From positions 1 to 37,134 of the forward strand of contig JAAELC010000798.1 of NCBI GenBank assembly GCA_024227135.1: a stretch of DNA of 37,134 bases, written 5' to 3'. A model generated the notes under the pieces. The model was not told the origin of the DNA. It did not search any database and saw nothing but the letters and a program-made list of their open reading frames with translations. This DNA is from Gammaproteobacteria bacterium. GTDB taxonomy: Bacteria; Pseudomonadota; Gammaproteobacteria; Chromatiales; Chromatiaceae. Of this stretch, positions 1-8,451 are shown in pieces (positions within the stretch are counted from its first letter, which is position 1; every line of letters begins with the position of its first letter). The position numbers and the translations under genes are program-made.

Positions 1-57
1 CACTGCTGCGTAGTTCATCCAGCGCAATTTCTGGATACTTATTAATTTCCGCGGCCC
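1..57. repeat. Partial copy of the CCGCGG-ended palindromic repeat
   Basis: The last 16 bases (42-57, TTAATTTCCGCGGCCC) are identical to the right end of the large palindrome at 22937-23095, and the preceding bases are loosely similar. The left part is absent, either because the window begins here or because the copy is truncated. It lies about 130 bases upstream of the sensor kinase gene. Confidence 0.5.
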
Positions 58-175
58 AAAGTCGCTAACCGTGACTCCCGCGCAGGTGCTAAGCCAGGCC
101 CTTTGGTGAATCTGGGCGAGTCTGTGATGAAAAGGGGCCTAACCAGCATATTCCCTCCGGTACCAGGAATTCCCC

Positions 176-181
176 TATAAT
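176..181 (+). promoter_or_regulatory. Possible -10 box, TATAAT
   Basis: A perfect TATAAT ends six bases before the first ATG of the sensor kinase, and no convincing -35 box lies 16-18 bases upstream. If it is used, the mRNA would be nearly leaderless or translation would start further in. No Shine-Dalgarno sequence precedes the ATG at 188, which agrees with either possibility. Confidence 0.25.
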
Positions 182-187
182 GTCCCG

Positions 188-1852
188 ATGACCGAAGACC
201 GATCCGCATGGGGTAAGTATACGGGGAGTGGGCAGCTGAATGACCTGCTCAAGCGTTCGCCCATTCTGCGTCTTCTGGTAGTCGGGAGATTGCTGGGACC
301 ACTGGGTGTACTGGTGGTGACTCTGCTGCTCAACCTGTTGCTGGCTCTGGCGGTCTATTCGGGTGTTACGGCGGAACAACAGATTACCGGGTTTTCGATC
401 GTTATCGGGGTTGTTTCGCTGGTGGCGGCATTGATCGGCGCAATTCGGCTGCGTAGTCAATTACTTAAGCCGCTGGTGGAGCTGGAACAGTCGGTGGCTG
501 ACGTCTGTGAAGGGGAGCCCTGGTCTAATCTGCCGTTGAAAACCGTGGGTGTACTTGGGTCGGTAACCCGGGATCTTGACAGTCTGAGCGGGGAATTGAT
601 CGATCTATATGAAGATATGGATGACCGGGTGGCCCGGCAGACCAGACGTCTTGCCCAGCAGACTTCCTCGCTGAAAATACTGTATGACATTGCGGCCAGC
701 ATCACCCAGGTCAATGACATGGATGAGCTCCTGATGGGAGTGCTGAGAGTGGTCAAAGAGATGCTGAATGGAAAATCAGCTTCTGTACAGCTGGCATCCA
801 TCAGTGGAGAGATGCGGCTGGTGGCGAGTATAGGTCCTGACGACCGCCTCTTGAAAGAAAAAGAGCAACTGCCCGTGGTTCTTTGTCAGTGCGGGAAGGC
901 GCTCTCCAGCGGGGATATTCTTTGCGAGCAGGATGCGCAGGCGTGTTCCCGTCGGATTGGTCGTCGTATGTATGGACCCGGCGTATTGGAAAGTGTGACG
1001 GTGCCTTTCGCTTTCCATGGCACCCAGCTAGGGGTGTTTCGGATCTATGTCCTCCGGGTGGGGCAGGGGATCAGAAAGGACCTAAAAGTCCTGTTGCGGA
1101 CTATCGGGAATCATCTGGCTACTGCTATCGCCAAGCAGCGCTCGGACGAAGAGGCTTATCGGCTTTCGATTATTGAAGAGCGCACCACGCTGGCGAATGA
1201 GCTGCATGATTCTCTCGCTCAGACATTGGCAAGCCTGAGGTATCAGGTGCGCATGCTGGATGAAACCCTGGAGACGGTAAAGGCAGACAGTCGTGCCCGG
1301 AGCGAACTTGATCGCATCCGCACCGGCCTGGATGAAGCGCATATCGAGCTGCGGGAATTACTCAACAGCTTCAGAGCTCCGCTGGATCAACGGGGGCTGG
1401 TTCCAGCGCTTATGAAGCTCACCCAGCGGTTCAGGCAGGAGACCGGAGTACCGATATTCTTCCAGCGGGATTGTCGCCAGGTTGCGTTAAGCGCGGGGGA
1501 AGAGATGCAAATGCTGCGTATCGTGCAGGAGTGTCTGGCGAATATTCGTAAACATGCCCGTGCGCACAATGTCAGAGTGTTACTCAGTTGTAACACTCAA
1601 GGTGAGTACAGATTGCTGGTGGAAGATGACGGAATGGGATTTGATGCCGTCAAGCCTGATGGGAATCCGGGGGAGCATATCGGCCTGTCCATCATGGAAG
1701 AGCGGGCGAAAAGACTGGGGGCATCGATCCGGGTCGAAAGCGAACCCGGAGAGGGGACCCGCGTCGAATTGATATACCGTCCCGGTTCTGTAATAAAACC
1801 TGGCGATAGTGGACCGAACGGCCATCAGACCATGGAAGCAGGGGCAAATTGA
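188..1852 (+). CDS. NarX-family sensor histidine kinase with GAF-like domain, orphan
   Basis: A membrane-bound two-component sensor kinase of 554 residues. Two transmembrane helices (about 36-60 and 67-88) are separated by under ten residues, so there is no periplasmic nitrate-binding domain as in true NarX. A HAMP-like linker (about 90-145) and a coiled stretch lead to a GAF-like region (about 165-310) with four cysteines: C233, C235, C246 and C253. The HisKA_3 dimerisation motif carries the phosphoacceptor H340 in ELHDSLAQ. A HATPase_c domain follows, with N-box ECLANIRKHA, G1 box EDDGMGFD and G2 region near GLSIMEERA. The family normally pairs with a NarL-type regulator; none is encoded downstream. 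The class is confident, the signal is unknown. The start is uncertain because no ribosome binding site is visible. Confidence 0.88.
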   Translation: MTEDRSAWGKYTGSGQLNDLLKRSPILRLLVVGRLLGPLGVLVVTLLLNLLLALAVYSGVTAEQQITGFSIVIGVVSLVAALIGAIRLRSQLLKPLVELEQSVADVCEGEPWSNLPLKTVGVLGSVTRDLDSLSGELIDLYEDMDDRVARQTRRLAQQTSSLKILYDIAASITQVNDMDELLMGVLRVVKEMLNGKSASVQLASISGEMRLVASIGPDDRLLKEKEQLPVVLCQCGKALSSGDILCEQDAQACSRRIGRRMYGPGVLESVTVPFAFHGTQLGVFRIYVLRVGQGIRKDLKVLLRTIGNHLATAIAKQRSDEEAYRLSIIEERTTLANELHDSLAQTLASLRYQVRMLDETLETVKADSRARSELDRIRTGLDEAHIELRELLNSFRAPLDQRGLVPALMKLTQRFRQETGVPIFFQRDCRQVALSAGEEMQMLRIVQECLANIRKHARAHNVRVLLSCNTQGEYRLLVEDDGMGFDAVKPDGNPGEHIGLSIMEERAKRLGASIRVESEPGEGTRVELIYRPGSVIKPGDSGPNGHQTMEAGAN

Positions 1853-2348
1853 CATCCTCCCACATTGGAGTATAAAAGACGGTGGATTCAACTCCGGCGT
1901 ACTAATCCCGATACCGCTAACCCATTGATACGGTTAGACCTGTCAGTATGGCGAGATAGTTTTTCGAATGGATCTTTAATGGGGTTGCCTGGCCCTGCAT
2001 CTACTGACCTGACGATGGTTTCGTAGGCGCCTGATTCTGTGGGTCTTGCTGATTCTTGCGAGGACTCAGACGTCAGCTGTATTACGGATTGTTTCAGGTG
2101 TCCGGAACGGGCCTGTATGGTCGTTACAGATGCCAGACCCTGAGAGTCTCTGGTTACTCTCTGCCATCTGGCCAGCCTGCTGCTTCGTGAGATTCCGGCA
2201 TTTGCTGAGGAGCGAAGTGGCTGTGTACAGCTCCGGGTATTGTGGGTATCTGAACTCGGAAAAGGGGGGGGCACCAGGATTATAGGGATCTGCCAGGTAG
2301 TTATTATTTTCTAAATAGACAGCTGAAGAGCAAATGAGGAGCGTGGGT
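1853..2348. other. 496-base spacer without a clear gene
   Basis: No convincing gene is seen on either strand. A plus-strand reading of about 2170-2275 looks mildly protein-like (helical, Leu/Glu rich) but has a stop just upstream and no start signal, so it may be the debris of a gene. A response regulator would be expected here beside the kinase. A run of eight G lies near 2264-2271. Confidence 0.35.
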
Positions 2349-3419
2349 ATGACGGGTGTATTGGATGTGGTGAAGCCGGGTGTGGTGACGGGAGATGACG
2401 TGCAGAAGGTTCTGCAGCTGGCTAAGGAGGGTGGCTATGCGTTACCGGCTGTCAATGTGGTGGGCAGCAGTTCAGTGAACGCCGTTCTGGAAGCTGCGGC
2501 GGCGGTGAATTCTCCGGTGATGATCCAGTTTTCCAGCGGTGGTGCCGGTTTCAATGCAGGGAAGGGGTGTCCGTCAGATGCGGCGATGGTCATGGGTGCG
2601 GTGGCAGGTGCCCATCATGTCAGAGTTATGGCTGAACTTTATGGTGTTCCGGTCATACTTCACACCGATCATGCGGCCCGTAAGTTGTTACCCTGGGTGG
2701 ATGGCATGATGGATGCCGGTGAAAAGTTTCATGCAGAAACCGGAAAGTCCCTGTTTAGTTCCCACATGCTCGATCTCTCATCTGAACCCCTTGAACAGAA
2801 TCTGGCGACCTGTGAGCAGTACCTGGCCCGCCTGAGTAAAATTGGAATGTCCCTGGAGATCGAGTTGGGGGTGACCGGGGGTGAGGAGGATGGTGTCGAT
2901 AACACCAGCATAGACAACTCCGCACTCTACACACAGCCTGAGGAGGTCGCCCAGGCATTCGAGCGATTGTCGGCGATCAGCGACAAGTTTACTGTGGCCG
3001 CTTCTTTTGGCAATGTTCACGGGGTATACAAGCCCGGAAACGTCAAACTCACACCGGGGATTCTGGCTAACTCCCAGACCTATATCCAGGAAAAATACAG
3101 TACTGCGGAACGTCCCGTGAATTTCGTATTCCATGGTGGCTCAGGATCCAGCCGGGAAGATATCCGGGAGGCTATTTCCTATGGTGTCATTAAAATGAAT
3201 ATCGATACCGATACCCAGTGGGCCACCTGGGATGGTGTGAGGCGTTATGAGGAGAAGCATCGCGGCTATCTTCAGGGTCAGATAGGCAATCCTGATGGGG
3301 ATGACAAGCCCAATAAGAAATACTATGACCCAAGGGCCTGGGTCAGGGCAGGTGAGCAGTCCATGGTGGAACGTTTGAAACTTGCTTTTGAAGATTTGAA
3401 TTGCATCAATCGTAATTAA
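2349..3419 (+). CDS. fbaA: Class II fructose-bisphosphate aldolase
   Basis: Cleaves fructose 1,6-bisphosphate to dihydroxyacetone phosphate and glyceraldehyde 3-phosphate, or runs in reverse in gluconeogenesis and the Calvin cycle, in the cytoplasm. The protein is collinear with E. coli FbaA over its full length (356 residues here). It has the zinc/catalytic motif HTDH (H105, D107, H108), the ELGVTGGEEDGV segment with the second-metal glutamate, NVHGVYKPG and FHGGSGS with the further zinc histidines, and the phosphate-binding NIDTDTQWA. An ATG 15 bases upstream (2334) is in frame, but the ATG at 2349 has AGGAG seven bases before it and matches the E. coli N-terminus, so it is preferred. The gene stands alone, with long spacers on both sides. 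Confidence 0.96.
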   Translation: MTGVLDVVKPGVVTGDDVQKVLQLAKEGGYALPAVNVVGSSSVNAVLEAAAAVNSPVMIQFSSGGAGFNAGKGCPSDAAMVMGAVAGAHHVRVMAELYGVPVILHTDHAARKLLPWVDGMMDAGEKFHAETGKSLFSSHMLDLSSEPLEQNLATCEQYLARLSKIGMSLEIELGVTGGEEDGVDNTSIDNSALYTQPEEVAQAFERLSAISDKFTVAASFGNVHGVYKPGNVKLTPGILANSQTYIQEKYSTAERPVNFVFHGGSGSSREDIREAISYGVIKMNIDTDTQWATWDGVRRYEEKHRGYLQGQIGNPDGDDKPNKKYYDPRAWVRAGEQSMVERLKLAFEDLNCINRN

Positions 3420-4095
3420 CGGTACCGGGTATGGATAAAGGCTGCAGGCTCCAGCAGGGGCGCTGTGACCGGATCGCTGGTACTTCCGATGGAGCGGGAG
3501 CGAGGGTGCAGGGATGCACCTGACAGGGAACTGTATCCTCTGGTGGCACTTGTCAGTGCCGGCGGACGGTGCAGAGTTTCCTGGCAAGGTGGGCGCTGGC
3601 CTTTGTCAGCCGGTGACGTTTAACAAGGACGATGACGATCTCGATGAATCCGATACCGCCGAGTCGATGGAAGTATTGTGATTTTTCGGTCAATCGGATG
3701 GATAGAGCTGGGGGGAAGGAACTTTTGAAACAGGGAAGGGAATTCCAGATAGCCAGGGGTAACAGGCTTCAATCCGCTCTCAGATCACCTACCCGATCTG
3801 ATAATCAATCCCCAGCATGTCAGTTCTGGTACTGATATGCTTGGGGCGGCATAAGACCTGATGGGGGCAACTGGATTGGTGCACTCCCTCTGGTTAGTAA
3901 TCGAGCAGTTGTTCCGCTGTTTTTTTAGTGAAAAAGTGCTATCGGAAATCTGGCTACAGTAATAATACATTCAGCCGACGTATGGTGTTAGAGTCCATGT
4001 ATATTAGCCGATAGGGGTATCGGTTGCTTGCGATAGTCGATGGGGGACATCGCTTAATTGATCGCAAGTCCGGGGTTCTGAAGGAGTCTGAATTC
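3420..4095. other. 676-base spacer rich in hairpins
   Basis: No gene is supported. Four inverted repeats are visible: GGTGCA-GGGA-TGCACC at 3505-3520; GGCACT-TGTC-AGTGCC at 3545-3560; a long imperfect hairpin at 3810-3846; and CCGATA-GGGG-TATCGG at 4008-4023. None is followed by a T tract. The segment may be the aldolase 3' region plus the leader of the following c-di-GMP gene, or a degenerate repeat. Confidence 0.4.
3810..3846. other. Long imperfect hairpin
   Basis: CCCCAGCATGTCAGT pairs with ACTGATATGCTTGGGG across a six-base loop, with one bulge and one G-T pair. No T run follows on either side, so it is not a typical intrinsic terminator. It could be an RNA structure or a protein-binding site upstream of the gene starting at 4096. 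Confidence 0.45.
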
Positions 4096-7000
4096 ATGGG
4101 GTTGGTTTCTCAGCACCGCTCGTTTCGCCTGGCTTTGCCGCTGACGATATTGGTGCTTTATACATTGGCGATGGCCCCTTGGCTCCTGGTTACGCTGGAA
4201 CAACACAGAGGCGATGTATTGGCGCGGGGGCGTGCCGAACTGGTTACTGAGGGGCATCGGCTGGAGCAATTAGTGTTGGGGTTGGACGACAGAGCCCCGG
4301 CCACTCTGGAAAGATATCTCGAATTACGCCCCGGTGATTCCAGACTCATTAACTCAGCATTTCTGGGCCCGGACGGTGGGTTTGTGGCGTCCAATAGTTC
4401 CCAATGGCCTGATACACCCCTGAATTCTATCGGGGCACCTGTCGATAAGATCCTGGAAAATCGGCAGTCCGCAAAAAAGATGGAGATCTGGGCAAGCCGG
4501 AACAATACCCTTCTTCATGGCCTTTTTCCGATCGATATCCCACATCAGCCAGAGTATCTCTCTGGTTCGGTCTATGTTGAGTACGATCTGGCAGCAGCCT
4601 ATGACGAGGTCACCAGTGACCTGTTCCGGGAGGCGGGTTTGTTATGGGTGCTTATGGCGCTGGCTACCCTGACCGGTGGCTTTCTCATGTACCAGAGAGC
4701 CCAGGGGAAACTGACTACCAGTCAGCGACAGTACCAAACGTTGGCCGAGTTGGCGCCGGTAGGGATTTTTCGTACTGATCTCGAAGGTAATTGTATTTTT
4801 GTCAATGATCGATGGAGGGACATCACCGGGGTTATCTCACCAGAGCGCATGGTGGGGGGATGGATTAATGCAGTTTATCCGGATGACCGGGACAGGGTCG
4901 AGGAAGAGTGGCACCAGGCGATTGAGAATCAGGAAGTATTCGAGTGCAAAACGCGCTTGAGTTCATCCAAGACAGCTGCTGATTGGGTGATTGTGCGCGC
5001 TGCACCGGAACAGGACGGCACTGGGGAACTGACGGGTTATGTGGGTACCCTGACTGAGTTGGGGAGCAGTGAGGAAATCGAGGATGCGCTGCAGCGAACT
5101 GAGCATCAGCTCAAAGATGCACAGGATCATGCGCGACTGGGTTACTGGAGTATGGATGCACAATCACAGGAGGCCCATTGGTCGGAACAGCTGTATCGTA
5201 TGACCGGGTTGGACATGTCCTGCAGTGCCGGCCCGAAATCCTTGTCCGACATGCTTGATCCCCGGGATCGGGACAAAGTCCTCTTTTCGATCAACAGAGC
5301 CCTTTGTGAAGGGGTCGGTCATCACATGGAGTATCGTATCCACAAAGTTGATACCCAGGAGGAACGATGGATCGAGTGCAGTGCCAGACCTGTTCTAGGT
5401 GAGGACGGTCAAGTGTTACGTCTCCAGGGAATTGCCCAGGATGTAACTGAGCGCAAGCGGGTGGAGGTCGAACTTGAGCGGGCACTGTTGCGTGCGGATC
5501 TGTATCTCGAAGTGGTGGGCGTCATGCTTCTGGGGCTGGATCATAACGGTCGGGTCACACTGCTGAACAATCGAGGCTGTGAAATCCTGGGTTGTCGCCA
5601 GGAAGATGTGTTGGGTCTCGATTGGGTGGAGGAGTTCGTCCCTGAGCCTGAGCGGGAACAGGTGCGCCTTCTGTTTCTGGGGTTAAAAAACGAGGAACAG
5701 GAACTCATCAAGTATGTTGAGAATACGATCATTACCCGACGTGGTGAACATAGACGTATTGCCTGGCACAATGTGCGGTTGAAGGAAGCTGACGGGCTTG
5801 TCAGTGGCATTCTCTCCTCTGGAGAAGATGTGACCAGCCAGCGCCAGACCGAAGAATCCCTGCGTCTTGCAGCCAGCGTATTCGACAATACACACGATGG
5901 CGTATTGATCACCGATGCTGCTGGAAAAATTCTCAACGTCAATGCTTCCTTCACCCGAATGACGGGATATCCTCGAGAGCAGGTGCTGGGCAGGAATCCC
6001 AGCATGTTCAAGTCGGGAAAACACGACTGGGTTTTCTATCGTGAGATGTGGAGGGCGCTCGAGGAGAATGGATTCTGGGAAGGGGAAATTATCAATCGTC
6101 GATCAGACGGTGAGCCCCTGTATGAAACCCTTGCCATCAGTACGGTATACAATGAGCATGGGGAGGTAACCCAGTATGTCGGGGTATTCTCAGACATCAG
6201 CCATTTCAAGGAGCACCAGGAACACCTTGCCTGGCAGGCCCGCCACGATATTCTTACCGGTCTTCCTAATCGCCTGCTGCTTGCCGAACGGATCACTTCA
6301 GCATTTGAGCTGGCTAAACGTCGGAAACAGCTGGTTGCTATCTGCATTCTGGATCTGGACAGGTTCAAGCCGATCAATGATACCTACGGGCATGAAACGG
6401 GTGATCAGCTGCTTATCGAGGTTGCCCGGCGTTTATCGCTGGCGGTCAGATCAATCGATACAGTGGCCAGACTGGGTGGTGATGAGTTTGTGCTGGTACT
6501 GGCAGGTTGTAACAGTGTTACCGAGGTCGAGGAAATTCTGACCCGGGTGCAATCCCAGCTCAGGTTACCTTTCAGTGTCGCTGAACACAGCTTTCGTGTT
6601 TCCTCCAGTATCGGGGTGGCGATTTATCCGGTAAACGGGAAGGATGCCGACAATCTGCTGCGAAATGCGGATTACGCAATGTACGGCGTGAAGCAGTCTG
6701 GAAAGGACAGTTACCGTTTTTTCGACCAGTTGGAGGAAAGACAGGCAAAGTCCCATCGGCAACTGATGAACGAACTGCGTGGTGCGCTGAAGAGTGATGA
6801 GCTTTGTCTGCTTTATCAGCCCAAAGTGGATGTCCATCTGGGTAGGGTCACCGGTGTTGAAGCGTTGGTGCGCTGGCAGCATCCCCGGTATGGTTTTCTG
6901 CTTCCGGAGCGGTTTCTGCCCCAGATCGAAATGACCCACCTCGCAATAGAGACAGACCAGTGGGTGGTATCGAATGTTATTCGACAGATGCAGGCATGGA

Positions 7001-7959
7001 TTTCGGAAGGATTGGATGTCTCCGTAAATATCAATCTGGGTGCTTTGGCTCTGCTTGAACCAGCATTTTTCCAGTGGTTCGGCACTACCCTGCAAAATGC
7101 ACCGGAGATTGATCCGAGTCGTCTCGAACTGGAGATTTCAGAAAATGTCGCATTTTCTGATCTGGAACTGGTGAACGAGACGATTGAATCCTACCGGGAA
7201 CTGGGCGTTCATTTCGCACTCGGCAAGTTCGGTACCGGTAGTTCGTCACTGACTTTTCTTAAAAAGCTACCAGTGCAGGTGGTGAAAATCGACCAGATGT
7301 TTGTCAGTGAGATGTTACAGGATTCCGAGTATCTGGCAATCGTCGAGGGGGTGATGGGGCTTGCCCGGGCTTTCAACCGTTCCGTGGTTGCTCAGGGGGT
7401 GGAAAGCGCAGAGCATGGCAGGCTGTTACTGGGGATGGGCTGCTCCAAAATGCAGGGTGATGGGATAGCAAAACCCATGACGGCTGTCAGGTTTAAGGAA
7501 TGGATTACCGGATTCAGTATGGAGCCGACCTGGCAGGAGATTGAATCAGAAGTTTTTTCCCGTGATCTTTCCTTGCTCTCCGCTGACCTGTTTCATCAGA
7601 AGTGGGTGGAAAGAATCCTTGCGAGTTTGGGTCAGCCCAATAAAAAACCTAACGATCAACTATGGTTAGGCGACAACGAATGCAATTTTGGACGTTGGCT
7701 CAACAGCTCCGGATTGGCAGCATGGGATCATTTGGAAGAAGTGAAAGTTGTTGAAAAGCTCCATCAAAGGTTGCATCAGTGTGCTTATTCCCTGTTGGAG
7801 CAGGCAATGACTCATCATGGAGGTACACAAGGGGAGATAGAACAGCTTCAGGAATTGCAGGGAGAATTCTCATCCGCACTTCAGAATCTGCATGGGGTCT
7901 GTCCCTCCCAGGGTGGGAGGGGCGGGATACCTGTATCCGACAGCCGAACTCCTGTCTGA
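4096..7959 (+). CDS. Membrane PAS4-GGDEF-EAL-CZB protein, c-di-GMP signalling
   Basis: A 1287-residue cyclic-di-GMP signalling protein. TM helices at about 10-32 and 181-202 flank an extracytoplasmic sensor of about 150 residues. Four PAS domains follow (about 212-330, 335-455, 463-585, 590-708), then GGDEF (711-875) with an intact LGGDEF near 792-797, EAL (891-1141), and a C-terminal CZB zinc-binding domain (1165-1270; FHQKW, CNFGRW and the LHQRLH histidine region). The GGDEF domain looks active. The EAL domain keeps EAL (near 922) and the LEISEN glutamate, but DDFGTG has become GKFGTG (1043-1044) and AEGVE has become AQGVE (Q1100), so phosphodiesterase activity is probably lost. The ATG at 4096 has AAGGAG nine bases upstream; the frame is open to a TTG at 4024 with no such signal. 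CZB domains bind zinc in DgcZ and chemoreceptors, so zinc control is plausible. Confidence 0.93.
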   Translation: MGLVSQHRSFRLALPLTILVLYTLAMAPWLLVTLEQHRGDVLARGRAELVTEGHRLEQLVLGLDDRAPATLERYLELRPGDSRLINSAFLGPDGGFVASNSSQWPDTPLNSIGAPVDKILENRQSAKKMEIWASRNNTLLHGLFPIDIPHQPEYLSGSVYVEYDLAAAYDEVTSDLFREAGLLWVLMALATLTGGFLMYQRAQGKLTTSQRQYQTLAELAPVGIFRTDLEGNCIFVNDRWRDITGVISPERMVGGWINAVYPDDRDRVEEEWHQAIENQEVFECKTRLSSSKTAADWVIVRAAPEQDGTGELTGYVGTLTELGSSEEIEDALQRTEHQLKDAQDHARLGYWSMDAQSQEAHWSEQLYRMTGLDMSCSAGPKSLSDMLDPRDRDKVLFSINRALCEGVGHHMEYRIHKVDTQEERWIECSARPVLGEDGQVLRLQGIAQDVTERKRVEVELERALLRADLYLEVVGVMLLGLDHNGRVTLLNNRGCEILGCRQEDVLGLDWVEEFVPEPEREQVRLLFLGLKNEEQELIKYVENTIITRRGEHRRIAWHNVRLKEADGLVSGILSSGEDVTSQRQTEESLRLAASVFDNTHDGVLITDAAGKILNVNASFTRMTGYPREQVLGRNPSMFKSGKHDWVFYREMWRALEENGFWEGEIINRRSDGEPLYETLAISTVYNEHGEVTQYVGVFSDISHFKEHQEHLAWQARHDILTGLPNRLLLAERITSAFELAKRRKQLVAICILDLDRFKPINDTYGHETGDQLLIEVARRLSLAVRSIDTVARLGGDEFVLVLAGCNSVTEVEEILTRVQSQLRLPFSVAEHSFRVSSSIGVAIYPVNGKDADNLLRNADYAMYGVKQSGKDSYRFFDQLEERQAKSHRQLMNELRGALKSDELCLLYQPKVDVHLGRVTGVEALVRWQHPRYGFLLPERFLPQIEMTHLAIETDQWVVSNVIRQMQAWISEGLDVSVNINLGALALLEPAFFQWFGTTLQNAPEIDPSRLELEISENVAFSDLELVNETIESYRELGVHFALGKFGTGSSSLTFLKKLPVQVVKIDQMFVSEMLQDSEYLAIVEGVMGLARAFNRSVVAQGVESAEHGRLLLGMGCSKMQGDGIAKPMTAVRFKEWITGFSMEPTWQEIESEVFSRDLSLLSADLFHQKWVERILASLGQPNKKPNDQLWLGDNECNFGRWLNSSGLAAWDHLEEVKVVEKLHQRLHQCAYSLLEQAMTHHGGTQGEIEQLQELQGEFSSALQNLHGVCPSQGGRGGIPVSDSRTPV

Positions 7960-7972
7960 CGATGCTTCAGAT

Positions 7973-8132
7973 TTCAATTGGAAACTGCTCACCCCCCCAA
8001 CGATTCCCCCCAATGGGTGGACTGTGGAGGAAGTGTCTTTGGCAGGGATGCCAAAGCCAAGTCTACAGGGAGGTATTTACGACGTCTTCCGGAACAGATC
8101 GCCCAATGGGGCACGAGCAGGTACTTCAATTG
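7973..8132 (+). mobile_element. MITE-like element, copy A, with 8-bp target duplication
   Basis: The element occupies 7981-8124 (144 bp) and is flanked by a perfect direct repeat, TTCAATTG, at 7973-7980 and 8125-8132. The ends GAAACTGCTCACC and GCACGAGCAGGTAC are degenerate inverted repeats. It contains the family's internal hairpin CTTTGGCA-GGGA-TGCCAAAG. It lies between the 3' ends of convergent genes and has no coding capacity. Confidence 0.8.
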
Positions 8133-8158
8133 AAGATCTGCCTTACGGCATTTATCCA

Positions 8159-8440
8159 CTACTTGAACTTATAGAACTGTTGGTTGAGATAACCGGCCAC
8201 GTCCTCAACATCTTCATCGAACCATTTGAGCCCCAGCGTCAACTCACAACGCCGTACCTGCTTGGAAAGGTTAGGCCTTGATTTGACCATACGGTTGTCT
8301 CTGGTATAGACATCGTTTCCATGACAGGAGTAACAGTTTTCGTCGGCTAGTTCTTTGCCGGCCGCTCCATCGAAGGCCATTGAAGGACCAGCAGACAAAA
8401 GCAACATGGCTGACACTGGAAGCAACAGTTTGTGTTTCAT
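8159..8440 (-). CDS. Small periplasmic monoheme cytochrome c
   Basis: A 93-residue protein with a signal peptide (positive start, hydrophobic core 5-18, likely cleavage after SMA at about 22) and one heme c site, CYSCH (C36, C39, H40). M51 is a candidate distal ligand. It should be an exported single-heme electron carrier; the partner oxidase or dehydrogenase is not identifiable from this window. A GAGG ribosome binding site lies nine bases before the ATG. The start is only 11 bases beyond the stop of the upstream M48 protease gene, so the two are probably cotranscribed. A further cysteine, C65, is conspicuous in such a small cytochrome. Confidence 0.85.
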   Translation of the reverse strand: MKHKLLLPVSAMLLLSAGPSMAFDGAAGKELADENCYSCHGNDVYTRDNRMVKSRPNLSKQVRRCELTLGLKWFDEDVEDVAGYLNQQFYKFK

Positions 8441-8451
8441 TCACGAATTCC

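Noticed and set aside
1888-2274. Minus-strand reading of 128 codons in the kinase-aldolase spacer
   Set aside because: Ser/Arg/Thr-rich, no ribosome binding site, no protein-like segments.
7779-8281. Plus-strand readings across the end of the GGDEF-EAL gene and MITE copy A
   Set aside because: They run through the MITE inverted repeats and the antisense of the cytochrome gene, and arise by chance.
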